Positions 46,080 through 55,990 of a stretch of 64,000 bases of DNA are shown piece after piece. The notes beneath the pieces are model-generated. The model ran no database searches. It saw nothing but the letters and a program-made list of their open reading frames with translations, and had not been told where the DNA came from. Positions within the stretch are counted from its first letter, which is position 1; each line of letters opens with the position of its first letter. A program made the translations under genes and the position numbers. The DNA lies in NCBI GenBank assembly GCA_016795285.1, contig JAEUIC010000020.1, positions 153,418-217,417 on the forward strand. Direction: 5' to 3'. Source of the stretch: Planctomycetota bacterium (lineage in GTDB: Bacteria > Planctomycetota > B15-G4 > SIAN01).

Positions 46080-46235
46080 GGCGGAAGCGAACTGAAGGCG
46101 AACGCGCCCCCTTAGGGCGCAGTTCTCGTCGCGCAGGTAATCGAGCACGCGCTGCTGGTGGCGGTTGAGCCAGCCAGCGAAGGTGACGGCGAAGACGTGA
46201 AGGAAGGGCGGCCTGGGGTAGGGAACGGTAGCCGC
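46080..46235 (-). pseudogene. N-terminal remnant of an integrase-core transposase
   Basis: The minus strand reads ATVPYPRPPFLHVFAVTFAGW and then LNRHQQRVLDYLRDENCALRG. This matches the conserved N-terminal block of IS3/IS481-like integrase transposases common in planctomycetes ('...F...LAGW+NR.Q...I+YL.EEN..LR'). The catalytic DDE core is absent. It lies in the 552-base gap 46079-46630, in which I see no other gene. Confidence 0.6.
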
Positions 46236-46630
46236 GTACTGGGGCGGAGCGTCGGATGCCGTCGTGGCGTCGGGAGGGGGTGCGGCAGGGGGGCGAAGCG
46301 GGTCGGCCCACGTCTCGGGGATTCGGCTATCGAATCCGCCAGAAGCTACGATTTCTCAGCGGCCGTAAGCTAGCACCCTACGCGCTACCTTCGATCGCGT
46401 TGTCGAGGTCATTTCCACCGAAGCCATCGGAACCGTCGATTAGAAAGGTGCGCCGCCCTCTACCCCGTCGCTCGCGCCGACGGCTGGCGCCCGAGGGGAC
46501 AGCTCGCGGCGAGTGTAACAATGAGGGGAGCCTGTGATGCGCTGCGGGGTGCGGCGGTTCGGCAGGCAGATGCTCGCCCAACCGGCCGTGCCACTTGTTC
46601 CGGTCAATCGTCGAGGAAGGCAGGCAAGGC

Positions 46631-49600
46631 ATGCAAGCCACCCCACCGCCCGAGATCGTGGAGGACGTCGAACGGCTCTTCTGCCGTCGCGACTCCAAGT
46701 ATGGGCCGTACCGGCGGCCCGCCGACTCGGCCGGCGAGGTCGTCGTTCCCGGGGCCGTGTTCCGTTTCACGCTCACCGATCCCGACAGCCAGCGCGTGAC
46801 GCTGCAGGTCTACAAGGGGATCGACACCATCGGAGGGGCGTTGTGGACACGGGAAGTGAGGGCGCTGTTGCGCGTCTCGGCGAAGCAGCACCCCGCGCTT
46901 CCGAGCATCCTCGGCGGTGCCTACGTCGAGAGCGACAACCTCGCCTTCGTGATCACCGGAGCGGCGCGGTACCGGCTGTCGGAGCCGGGCGCCATGAGCT
47001 TCATCGCGCGTAGCCCCGAGCAAGCCCTGCGACAGTTTACGCTGCTGGCGCACGGCCTCAGCCTCCTTCACGAACAGGGGATCACGCATCGGAACCTGCA
47101 TCCCGACTCGATCGAGTACGTCGAGTTCGGGGAGGACCAGGAGACCGGCGACGTGCGGTTCGGGTTGCGGCTCTCCCGGTTCGAGATGAGCGCGATGGTG
47201 AGCAACCTCGTCCGTCGTCAGCTCGCCGGAGAGAACCTCGTCACGGGTGACCTCCGAAGGCTGTATCTGGGCACCGCGTCCACGACGCTCGCGTACTGCC
47301 CGCCGGAGCGCGCGGTGTGGCTTCTGGAGCAGGGCGACTCGACCGGCGCGCTCGAGAGCGACCGTTCCGACATCTACGCGCTCGGCGTGATGGCCTGGCG
47401 TTGGCTCGTTGAAGGCCAGTCCAAGGAGGAGCGATCGAGCGAGAAGGATCGCGTTGCGTGGTCGGGGCTCGAGCGCAGCGTCGATTCCGTGCGCCGGTTG
47501 AACGCGCACCTGGTGTCACGACTTCGAGATCCCGGGCTCCCACGTACGCTTGCCGACCTCCTCCGTTCCATGCTCGCCTGGGACCCACGGGATCGTCCGT
47601 CCGTCTTTTCCGTCGTCCAAGAGCTCACGCAAGACTACGGCCGCCTCGTCTCAAGCCTCGCGCAGGTCGTGGAGCCTAAGACACACTTCGTAGCGTTCAT
47701 GCCGCTTGAGAGCTCGAAGACCATTTACCGCTGGGGATGGATCGATCAGGATCCGACTACCGGACCCGGCCGCGAGGTCCTGCGCGCGTTCTTGGAGGAC
47801 GATCTGCGGGGGGCGGAAGTCGTCTACTGCCCCGAGGGCTTCAGCGCCTACCAGCGCGCTCAGTCGCGCGACGAACGCGCAGCGTTCGAGGCGGCGAAGT
47901 ACGTCCTTATCGGCAAGCAGGCGTGCTGGTTCTGTGACGTCTACTTCGAGCCTGGGCCGGCCTTCGGACGCGCCGAACGCCGAGTTGAGGAGTTGCTGCT
48001 GATCAAGTACGTTCAGCACCAGCGGGACGCTTGGCGACTCGGGGACACGCCGTTGCGGCGACGCATCCCCGGCGAGTTGCGCTTCGTCCCTGTAGGTCTC
48101 GATCGCGCGCTGGACGTCAGCGAGATACGGGCGGAAGGCGCCACCTGGCGACCGCTGCTGCGGTCGGTCGAGTTCGAGCGCTCGACCCCGCCTTGGATGA
48201 ACGCGATCGACCGCGCCCTGTCCTTCTTGCTCGACTTCCGCAACGCCGAAATCGACGCGCGGATGTTCCCGTTCGAGGTGGTCCGCGCCTCCGGGACGAG
48301 CGCGGAACTGCGCGTGGACGTGCCGCGGGACCGTCGCCGTCAGTACGAGGACGCCCTTCGCTCGCTCTATTTCCGCGAAGTGAGGATTCCGCTCGGGCGG
48401 CTCCTCGAGGGTCTCGACCGGGAGCACACTGTCCCTCTTGCCGTCTACGCGGACCAGTCCGGACGACCGAACTTCCGAGGAGGGATACAGGCGAAGGTCG
48501 TGTTCGACCAACGACTCGACGACGACAACGTCAGGGTTCGTCTCACTGGACGGATGCAGGCTCTTCCAGAGCTCGGCTGGATACGGCCGGACGACGACAG
48601 GTCTGCGTACTCTCAGCTTCTTCGCCAAGAGGACGCGGTTAATGAGCTGCTCCACGCGCGATCTCTTCTTCACCAACTGCACAGCCCGACGGCGATCAAG
48701 GGCATCCGCGCGCGCTGGCGTGGCACCGGCGACCACCTCCGGGGGCGCAGCCCGGAGATCGTGAAGGACATTCTCAGTAGCGAGCCGTTCTATGCCCTCC
48801 ACGGCCCGCCGGGGACGGGCAAGACGACCGTCACCGCCGTCGCGGTCGCCGCGCATCTTCGCGCCGACGCGAGCCAGCGAATACTCGTCAGCAGCCAGTC
48901 GCACTACGCGCTCGACAACTTGGCGCTGCAGGTCGTGAAGAGCTGTAAGACGGAGGGCCTGGATGTCGTTGCCGTGCGAGTGGCCTCGTCGCACGCCATC
49001 AGCGAGGAGAAGGTCCATCCGCGCGTCGAGCCGTTTCTGCCGGATCGACTTGCGTCAACCGTCGTAGCCCGAGTCGTCCGGACGTGCAGGCAAGCGATCG
49101 ACAGTGGGCGGCTCGCCGACGGCCGGGCGCTGGATCCGACGCTGAAGGAGCTGCTTGCCGAGTGGATGCAGCAGGTCCCACGGGTCGAGCTTGAGATCCG
49201 AGACCGCATCCGCCGCGGCGCGAACCTGATCTTCGCGACGACCGGCGGCAGCACTGAGCGCAACGTGTCCACCGGCGGCGCCGGCTCGCTGTTCGACTGG
49301 GTTATCGTCGAGGAGGCGGCCCGCGGATGGCCGACCGAGATCGCGCTCCCGCTCGTTCGTGGCCTGCGTTGGACGCTTGTTGGCGACCATTTCCAGCTCC
49401 CGGCGTTCGACGAGCTCTCAGTGCAACGGTTCCTCGATCTGTGCGAGAAGAACCCTGACGAAGAGCTTCGCGCCCATGGGCAGCGGAGAGCCGAGTACCT
49501 TGAGGTGTTCCGCCTGTTCGGGACTCTCTTCGACAACCGTGCGAAGCGCCGGGAGGGGCACCCCTCTTCCAACCGGTTGACGGAGCCGTTGGACGAGCTG

Positions 49601-50320
49601 GACCTGCAGTTCCGCATGCACGCGGACATCTGTCGCGTGGTCTCTCGGGCGTTCTATCGACAAAGGATCGACCCAGAGTCCGGGAGGCTCGTCACGTACG
49701 ACGAGGGTTGGCTCCGTACGGACGCGAGCGCCGCTACCAGGGCGCATGCACTCGTCGAGCCGGCCTTCCTGCGAGGGCGTGCAGTGGTTTGGCTCGATAC
49801 CGATGGTGTCGATGACACGAACGACCAGCAAGCGTGGAAGAACGTGGGCGAGGCGAGGGTCGTCAAGGCGCTGCTGGACCGCTTCTCGCCGACTCCCGCC
49901 GCGGACAGTGCGGACCAGGACGACGACAAGTTCGCGCTCCTGACGCCCTACACCGCGCAGGTCGAAGAGTTGGAGCGGGTCGGGCTTCCCGCATGGGCAC
50001 GGTCGCGGCTGCAGACCGTCGACAGCTTTCAAGGACGCGAGGCGGACATCGTCGTCGTTTCGCTGGTCCGTGCAACGCAGCGAGACGACAAGCGGCCGGA
50101 GTCCAACATTGGTTACCTCGTGTCGCCGAATCGGGTCAACGTGCTGCTGTCGAGGGCGAAGTCGCTGCTCGTGATCATCGGCCGGCTCGCTCACTTTGAG
50201 CGGCAGTGCATCCTGAACCCCGAACGGGAGGACATCCGATTCTGGAGTGACATCGTCGACGAGGTTCGCCGCCAGCGTGCGGTCGTGCGCGCGAAGGACG
50301 CCCTGGGGAGCTACCTGTGA
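46631..50320 (+). CDS. mkoA: Mokosh MkoA-like protein: pseudokinase plus SF1 (COG1112) helicase
   Basis: 1229 residues from ATG 46631, which follows an AG-rich ribosome-binding site; an upstream in-frame start adds 12 residues. Residues 40-340 are a protein-kinase fold: VTLQVYKGID (Lys), WTREVRALL (Glu), ITHRNLHPDSIEY as catalytic loop, CPPERA and SDIYALGVMAW. The catalytic HRD Asp is Asn and the DFG position reads SRFE, so it should not transfer phosphate. Residues 700-1200 are a UPF1-type SF1 helicase: GPPGTGKTT (about 725), VIVEEAARG, LVGDHFQLPAF, LTPYTAQ, TVDSFQGREAD and RVNVLLSRAK. Kinase fold plus COG1112 helicase, followed by a PLD nuclease, is the make-up of type I Mokosh. GTGA overlap with the next gene. 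Confidence 0.82.
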   Translation: MQATPPPEIVEDVERLFCRRDSKYGPYRRPADSAGEVVVPGAVFRFTLTDPDSQRVTLQVYKGIDTIGGALWTREVRALLRVSAKQHPALPSILGGAYVESDNLAFVITGAARYRLSEPGAMSFIARSPEQALRQFTLLAHGLSLLHEQGITHRNLHPDSIEYVEFGEDQETGDVRFGLRLSRFEMSAMVSNLVRRQLAGENLVTGDLRRLYLGTASTTLAYCPPERAVWLLEQGDSTGALESDRSDIYALGVMAWRWLVEGQSKEERSSEKDRVAWSGLERSVDSVRRLNAHLVSRLRDPGLPRTLADLLRSMLAWDPRDRPSVFSVVQELTQDYGRLVSSLAQVVEPKTHFVAFMPLESSKTIYRWGWIDQDPTTGPGREVLRAFLEDDLRGAEVVYCPEGFSAYQRAQSRDERAAFEAAKYVLIGKQACWFCDVYFEPGPAFGRAERRVEELLLIKYVQHQRDAWRLGDTPLRRRIPGELRFVPVGLDRALDVSEIRAEGATWRPLLRSVEFERSTPPWMNAIDRALSFLLDFRNAEIDARMFPFEVVRASGTSAELRVDVPRDRRRQYEDALRSLYFREVRIPLGRLLEGLDREHTVPLAVYADQSGRPNFRGGIQAKVVFDQRLDDDNVRVRLTGRMQALPELGWIRPDDDRSAYSQLLRQEDAVNELLHARSLLHQLHSPTAIKGIRARWRGTGDHLRGRSPEIVKDILSSEPFYALHGPPGTGKTTVTAVAVAAHLRADASQRILVSSQSHYALDNLALQVVKSCKTEGLDVVAVRVASSHAISEEKVHPRVEPFLPDRLASTVVARVVRTCRQAIDSGRLADGRALDPTLKELLAEWMQQVPRVELEIRDRIRRGANLIFATTGGSTERNVSTGGAGSLFDWVIVEEAARGWPTEIALPLVRGLRWTLVGDHFQLPAFDELSVQRFLDLCEKNPDEELRAHGQRRAEYLEVFRLFGTLFDNRAKRREGHPSSNRLTEPLDELDLQFRMHADICRVVSRAFYRQRIDPESGRLVTYDEGWLRTDASAATRAHALVEPAFLRGRAVVWLDTDGVDDTNDQQAWKNVGEARVVKALLDRFSPTPAADSADQDDDKFALLTPYTAQVEELERVGLPAWARSRLQTVDSFQGREADIVVVSLVRATQRDDKRPESNIGYLVSPNRVNVLLSRAKSLLVIIGRLAHFERQCILNPEREDIRFWSDIVDEVRRQRAVVRAKDALGSYL

Positions 50321-53300
50321 CCGCGAGGCTCCGGGCAGTGCTGGCCGTGATCCCGTGCGTCTCGTTCGGCGCGCGAGCGCGTCTGGGCACGGCGGGCGGC
50401 GCGCTCACCCCCGTCGAGTTGATCACCCTTCGTGCGATCGGCGCGGGGCTGGACGAAGTCCAGTCGATCACCGACGCGCTCGGCATCGGTCAGCGGCCCG
50501 TGCTTGATCTGATATACGACTTCTGGCTCAAGGGCTATGTCGTCGTAGACACCGAGCAGAAGCGTGTGCGGCTCGCAGGAGAGGCTGCGAAGGCGCACGT
50601 CAGCGGAACGCTCGCTCGTCTCGCCACGGCGGAGAACAGCATTCAGGTCGTGCCGCTCGTGCAGGAGTTGATCTCCGGCGCGGTGCTCCCGCACGTTGGA
50701 CGACCGCACCCTGTCGGGCCGCCGAGCGCACTGATACCGACACTCCGGCTTGGCCTCGCGCTCGAGGGCGCTACGAGGTCCGAGATCCTCGACGCCGTGC
50801 AACGCGAGGTACTCCGGCAGGGCGAGCGGGCCGGCCGTCCGATGGCTGTCCATGAAGCCTGGGTGGAGCCAGACCAGCTCCTGGTAGAGGGGGATGCCGG
50901 CTCCGGGTTGGTTCAGCAACGGCGGTTCCTTCCGATCTTGCTGGACATCGAGCAGGACAGCGACTCAGGCGTGCTTCGCTTTGAGGTTGTGGACGCGCCC
51001 GAGGTGCCGCCCTCGATCCGAGTTGAAATCGCTCGGAAGCTCGGCGCACTGTCGGAGCGCCTCGCCAGCCACCTCTTCTTCCGCAAGGTGCGCGCTGACT
51101 TGGGCGCCGCGTCGGAGGACGGACTCGCGTCGATGACTTCCGATGCCGTCGAGCGGCTCGGACGTGCGGTCGCTGCGCTTCACGAAACGGATCCGGGCGT
51201 CGTACTCCAACGGCACAACCAACTCCTCTCGCTGTACGACGAAGCTGGGGCCGAGGTTCGGGCGCGCGCCGAGCGGCGGGCTTCGGTCCGTCCCGTATTG
51301 GGCTACGAGGCGCACGAGGCGGCGATCCGCGACCTTCTCGTGACCGCCGAACGTCAGCTCGTGCTCGGCAACCCGTGGGTGCGCCTGTCGGCCCTACTCG
51401 ATCCGTTTCCAGGATCGAGCAAGAGTTGGTTCGACCTCATGCAGCAGGCTCTCACGCGTGGCGTCGAGGTGTTCCTGCTCTGGGGCATTCGTCAGGACGA
51501 GAAACTCGATCCCGAAGTGTGCAACGCCCTCGCGGACCTGTCGGCGAAGTACCCGAACCGGTTCCTCTTCTCGCAGCGCTCGAGCACGCTGCACGCCAAG
51601 TTCGTGGTCCGAGACGCGCACGAGGCCGTCGTGACGAGCTACAACTTCCTTGCCCCACCTGAGCGGCGCGACAGCCTCGAGGTCGGTCTCCGTATCGATG
51701 GCAACCCGGCCGGAACATCTCCCCACGCCGTTCTGTCACTGCTGGACTGGGCGCGCAGCAACTTCCCCGACTACGAGACGGGGCGCCGGATGCTCCTGAG
51801 ACCCGAGGAACTCGGAGCCCGGGAACTCGACGTCGAGCCGATGCGCTCGGCGCCAGACGTGCCGGACACGGCGTTGTCCGGCGGATCCCCGATTGGCAGC
51901 GCACCGTCGATCCGCCACTGGGAGGCGGAGTGGAAGGCGGCACACCGGGATCTCTTTGTCGCGCGGTCCAAGGCGTCCGACGGCGTAGATCTCGTCATTG
52001 ATCTTGAACACCGCGAGGCGCTCTGGAACGCGCTGCGCGGCTGCTCGCGTCGCCTGATGATCCTTTCGGACAAGCTCAGTGTCGATGTCGTCACGGACCG
52101 GTTTACGCAGACCCTGGAGGACCGGCTCCGATCCGGCGTGCGATGCGCGATCGTGTTCCGTCGCGAAGGTGCCTCTGACTCGGACAATGGACCAGCATCG
52201 CGGTTGCGTGCGCTCGCCGGGCGGCACGAGGACCGGTTTTCCCTCGTGGGGGCACGGAGCCATGCCAAAGTGCTCGTGTCCGACGACGAGATCACGATCG
52301 GCAGCTTCAACTTCCTCTCATATGGAGGGGAGAGCGCCGGCACTGGCCGACGCGAGCGCGCCGAGGTCAGTCTGCGAGCTCGTGGTGACGGGGTCATCGA
52401 CGCAGTGCTGAACGCGCTGGCCGCGGAGTGGCCGGACGCGGTCCGTCTCGTTCAAGCTCACCGGGAAGACGTGGTGGGGCCTGTCGACTCACTGCTTCCG
52501 TCACGTCTCCAGTCGCTGTTCCGTGATATTCGCGACGGCGACCCTGGCGAGAAGTTCCTCCGATGGTTCGCGACAACGAGTACTCCGTGGGCCGATCTCG
52601 AGGCGCTCCGGGATGCCGGCCTGGAGTCCTCGCTGCTCGCGCAGGCGGCGGCGGCCGCTATCGCTGGCAGCGCGGAGATCGAAGGCGACGCCGTCGCCCG
52701 CTGGCGCGCATGGCTTGCCGAGGAACGCTGGCGGGAGCTGGACTTCGTCGGGACCTCGATCCTGTTGCCCTCGTCCGATCGAGGTCCGCTCGGCGTGACT
52801 CCGTGGCTCGCACGGCTTGCGGCCGCCGTCCAGGCTCGGGCGGTGCCCGAAGATGTGGCGTCGTCTGCACCGGAAGGCGGCGACGAGCAGGATCGCGCGG
52901 CGATCGCGCTGCTCACCGTCAGCATCCTTGAGCTCGGGAACTGGGACGCGCTGGCGGCGATGGACGAGCTGGCGGCTCGGTTGCCGCAGCGTTACCGCGA
53001 TTGGCCGTCGGCGATCCGTGCGTACTACAACGCCACCTTCCAGCCACTCCCGATGGCGCTACTGCGCCGGAAGTCGGGAGAGCAGGCCCAGCGCGACGCT
53101 ATCGAAGGAGCGCGTGCCGCGTTCGCCAGCGCCCTTGCGTCTGCAGAGTCGGTCGGGTTCACGTTTCCGATCGGCGCCCGCACATGGAGCCTGCTCAAGT
53201 CGCGGGGGCAGCTGTTGGGCGAGCTGCGGGCGGCGCTGGCTGGCGGCGACGCGGATGCGCTGAGGGGCTACCTGCAACGGCTCGACGCAGCCGGAAACGG

Positions 53301-53604
53301 TCCTGAGGAACTGATGGACGCGGCGAGTCAAACGGTCCGAGATGAGCACAACGACCGCATCCGCCAGTCGAAGCGCGACGTATGCATCGCGAGGCTGAAG
53401 GCTGCGTGCACCGCAGCGCGCGCTTGGATCGACCTGTCAACGGGGCTCAGCACGTCAGCGGGTGACGAACGGGTTCTCCGTGCCTGCTGGGAGCTGCGGC
53501 GATCGCTGGCCGACCTTGCCACTGGTGACGCGACCGGACTCGTGAAGCCGGTGTGGCGGTTCGCGCGGGAACGTCTCGCCCCGCTCTTCGAGGCGGAGGA
53601 GTGA
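50317..53604 (+). CDS. mkoB: Mokosh MkoB-like PLD-family nuclease
   Basis: 1095 residues from GTG 50317. An N-terminal winged helix (LTPVELITLRAIGAGLDEVQSI, LDLIYDFWLKGYVVV) precedes two phospholipase-D motifs: STLHAKFVVRDAHEAVVTS (His about 425) and SHAKVLVSDDEITIGSFNF (His about 649). Two HxK(x4)D motifs in one chain form a complete active site, so a nuclease is likely. The C-terminal 400 residues are helical (QRYRDWPSAIRAYYNATFQPLP and after) and may scaffold the complex. GTGA overlap with the helicase gene and TGATG overlap with the next gene make the three an operon. Confidence 0.82.
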   Translation: MTARLRAVLAVIPCVSFGARARLGTAGGALTPVELITLRAIGAGLDEVQSITDALGIGQRPVLDLIYDFWLKGYVVVDTEQKRVRLAGEAAKAHVSGTLARLATAENSIQVVPLVQELISGAVLPHVGRPHPVGPPSALIPTLRLGLALEGATRSEILDAVQREVLRQGERAGRPMAVHEAWVEPDQLLVEGDAGSGLVQQRRFLPILLDIEQDSDSGVLRFEVVDAPEVPPSIRVEIARKLGALSERLASHLFFRKVRADLGAASEDGLASMTSDAVERLGRAVAALHETDPGVVLQRHNQLLSLYDEAGAEVRARAERRASVRPVLGYEAHEAAIRDLLVTAERQLVLGNPWVRLSALLDPFPGSSKSWFDLMQQALTRGVEVFLLWGIRQDEKLDPEVCNALADLSAKYPNRFLFSQRSSTLHAKFVVRDAHEAVVTSYNFLAPPERRDSLEVGLRIDGNPAGTSPHAVLSLLDWARSNFPDYETGRRMLLRPEELGARELDVEPMRSAPDVPDTALSGGSPIGSAPSIRHWEAEWKAAHRDLFVARSKASDGVDLVIDLEHREALWNALRGCSRRLMILSDKLSVDVVTDRFTQTLEDRLRSGVRCAIVFRREGASDSDNGPASRLRALAGRHEDRFSLVGARSHAKVLVSDDEITIGSFNFLSYGGESAGTGRRERAEVSLRARGDGVIDAVLNALAAEWPDAVRLVQAHREDVVGPVDSLLPSRLQSLFRDIRDGDPGEKFLRWFATTSTPWADLEALRDAGLESSLLAQAAAAAIAGSAEIEGDAVARWRAWLAEERWRELDFVGTSILLPSSDRGPLGVTPWLARLAAAVQARAVPEDVASSAPEGGDEQDRAAIALLTVSILELGNWDALAAMDELAARLPQRYRDWPSAIRAYYNATFQPLPMALLRRKSGEQAQRDAIEGARAAFASALASAESVGFTFPIGARTWSLLKSRGQLLGELRAALAGGDADALRGYLQRLDAAGNGPEELMDAASQTVRDEHNDRIRQSKRDVCIARLKAACTAARAWIDLSTGLSTSAGDERVLRACWELRRSLADLATGDATGLVKPVWRFARERLAPLFEAEE

Positions 53605-55706
53605 TGTCTCTCATTGAACTTCTGGCCGCGTGGTCGCAGTCCCGGAAGGGAGCGGCGTCTTGGTTGGCGGTGTTCTCGGGTGAAGGCGACTTGGCGGCGG
53701 TCGTGAGGGCGTGCGCTGCGGTCATCGCTCGCCCGCTCGACCCGCCGGCGCTGGTCGCCGCGCTCCTCGACGGCGGCGAGTTCGACGCGGCGGCCTTCCT
53801 CCTGATGGATGACGGCTTCCGCGCGCTCGCAGCAGGCCCGGAGCTCTCCCGGCTGGAGGATCAGGTAGCGCGCGCAAGGGATGCAGGCATCGCGGACGTA
53901 CGAGGCCGTCTCGCGTCCGTTTCGGAGCGTGCTGCCCGCTACGAGATCAAAGTTGGCGAGGACGAGATCCTGAAGCTCGCCTCCCAGCGCCTCCGCAGCG
54001 CCTTGGAACGCCTCGACGAAGTCGATCGGCAAGCGTCTGCCGCCGAACGCCGCGCGGCGGAATCCCTCGAGGCGTGCCTGGCGGCCATCGACTGTCCGGC
54101 TGGCTTCGCCGAGCCCGCGTTCGACGCGTGGCGCGAGAGCGTTCGCCACGCGATACGGCTCGGCGCGCTCGAAGCCGCCTCGGCGGCGGTCGCGGATGGT
54201 CCCAGCGCGGACCGTCCACCGCCCGTGGACATCCCAGCGCCGCCGATCTGGTCCTACCGCAAGGAGCCGGTCGCGCGGGTCCTGGGTTGGTTCTTCGGCG
54301 AAGGAGTCACGCCACCCGGGTTCGAGCGCTACCGTCCGGACCGCTCAGATGCGGGGGCTTGGGCGTTTCTTCATGCGCTTGTCGAGGTGGAACGCTCCGG
54401 GCCCGACAGCATCCGGCGGGAGGCACTGCTCGCGGGGATCGCCGGTGCATTGGGCTGCAAGCTGCTCGGTGCCGAGTCGTCCGCGCTGGGCACGCTCGGG
54501 CGATTCGACGACCTGAGCGAGCCAGCGCTTCACGCGCTCGCGCGACATCGATGGCCCGACGGCGTCCCGCTCTGGCTGCCCGCGCACAGCGGAGCCGAGT
54601 GCCCGGTCGTACAGGATGACCTGCTTCTCGAGTTCGGCATAGCGGTGCACCCACGTACGGACCGGATACTCGCACTCGACCGGGATGACGTACTGGCCAC
54701 GCTCCACGATCGACCCGGCCGTCGACGTCGCATCCTTGCCCAGATCGGCCGGCAGATCCCGTTGGAACGTGCGTTCGACAAGTGGACTAGCGACGAGTCG
54801 GTCGTCTGGGGGCGGGACGACCACCCCTCCGGCCTTGCCGGCGCGGGGGCGGCGTTTCTGCTCACCGGTGCGCCCGGGATGGGGAAGAGCACGCTCCTGA
54901 AGGAGCTCGCTCGTGCAGCTGGCGGGGTGGACGTTGTGACCGCCGGATCCCGCGAGTTGCCCGCGTCCGACCATGTGTTCGTGGATGGAGCCGATCGGTT
55001 GGACGCGCCTGAGCTGCTCCGACTGGTCAAGGACGCACACTGGCTGCGTACGACGCGAACGCCGACGCCGTCGATCACGATCGCCGTGCGACCGGAGACG
55101 CGGTTGGCGATCGAGCGCGCGGCCCCTGGGATGTTCTCGACGTACGAGCTTCCGCCGCGGGCGCTGGCGTCGTTGCGCGAGCAGGCGCGCGTCATGCTCG
55201 GCTGGGTCGGGATCGAGGCCGAGGCCGCCGGCAGCTACGACCGACTTGCATTCCTTGGAAGTGGCAATCCGACCGTCCTGTTCCATCTATGCCGTGCACT
55301 CACGATGGTTCTCTCCCGCGCCGCCCGTCCGCATCGACGGTTCTCGCCCGTCGACGTCGATCAGTCGTGGCGAGACGAAACGCTCGTGTCGACTCTGCGC
55401 CGCATGTTCTGGGAACCCGTTCAGGCGTACGACGGAGCGGCGGGTGTGCTGCGCACGGTCTACGACTTCGGAGGTAGCGGGCCGCTCGACCCCGAGTTGC
55501 TCGCATGGGCGGTTCGCGAGAGCTTGGGCGACCGCGAAGCAGTTTGGGTGGACGAGCGCATCCGACTGCTTGGCGGCTACGGCCTCGTCCGCTCAACCCC
55601 CGAAGGGGTGCGCCCGGCATCGGGCGGCATAGGCATACTCGTGCGAGGTTGGGTGGCGATGGCGACCGACGAAGCGGACTCGGGTCGACCAGAAGGTGGC
55701 CTGTAG
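53604..55706 (+). CDS. P-loop ATPase, third gene of the Mokosh-like operon
   Basis: 700 residues from ATG 53604, overlapping the PLD gene stop (TGATG). The N-terminal half is helical with a coiled-coil-like stretch (about 85-170, EVDRQASAAERRAAESLEACLAA). Walker A LTGAPGMGKSTLLKEL is at about 420-435, Walker B HVFVDGADRLDAPELL near 455 and SITIAVRPETRL a likely sensor. A C-terminal winged helix follows (LDPELLAWAVRESLGDREAVWVDERIRLLGGYGLVRS). This resembles AAA/STAND-type regulatory ATPases. Described type I Mokosh has two genes, so this is an extra component, perhaps a sensor or regulator. The annotation of the role is inference. Confidence 0.75.
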   Translation: MSLIELLAAWSQSRKGAASWLAVFSGEGDLAAVVRACAAVIARPLDPPALVAALLDGGEFDAAAFLLMDDGFRALAAGPELSRLEDQVARARDAGIADVRGRLASVSERAARYEIKVGEDEILKLASQRLRSALERLDEVDRQASAAERRAAESLEACLAAIDCPAGFAEPAFDAWRESVRHAIRLGALEAASAAVADGPSADRPPPVDIPAPPIWSYRKEPVARVLGWFFGEGVTPPGFERYRPDRSDAGAWAFLHALVEVERSGPDSIRREALLAGIAGALGCKLLGAESSALGTLGRFDDLSEPALHALARHRWPDGVPLWLPAHSGAECPVVQDDLLLEFGIAVHPRTDRILALDRDDVLATLHDRPGRRRRILAQIGRQIPLERAFDKWTSDESVVWGRDDHPSGLAGAGAAFLLTGAPGMGKSTLLKELARAAGGVDVVTAGSRELPASDHVFVDGADRLDAPELLRLVKDAHWLRTTRTPTPSITIAVRPETRLAIERAAPGMFSTYELPPRALASLREQARVMLGWVGIEAEAAGSYDRLAFLGSGNPTVLFHLCRALTMVLSRAARPHRRFSPVDVDQSWRDETLVSTLRRMFWEPVQAYDGAAGVLRTVYDFGGSGPLDPELLAWAVRESLGDREAVWVDERIRLLGGYGLVRSTPEGVRPASGGIGILVRGWVAMATDEADSGRPEGGL

Positions 55707-55990
55707 CGCTGCTTCTCACCACGACATTCTGAAGATTTCCGTCGAGATCTCGCCAGCTTGGGCGATGAAGAGCCTCCGGTTCGACCCGAAGGATGCTGTC
55801 GAAGGGGGCGGTAAAGAGCGGGTTAGACGGATGTGCGAGGGTGGCAAGTCGAGTTCCGACGTGGGGCGGGGCGCGGACGGCGGCCATGCTTGGCCGCAAG
55901 GACGATGGCGGGCACGGACCCGGTCGACTCGTTGGGTTTTCAGGGTGGGCGTTGCGCGCGTCGGGGACGCTTCGGCGACGCGGAAGGGGA

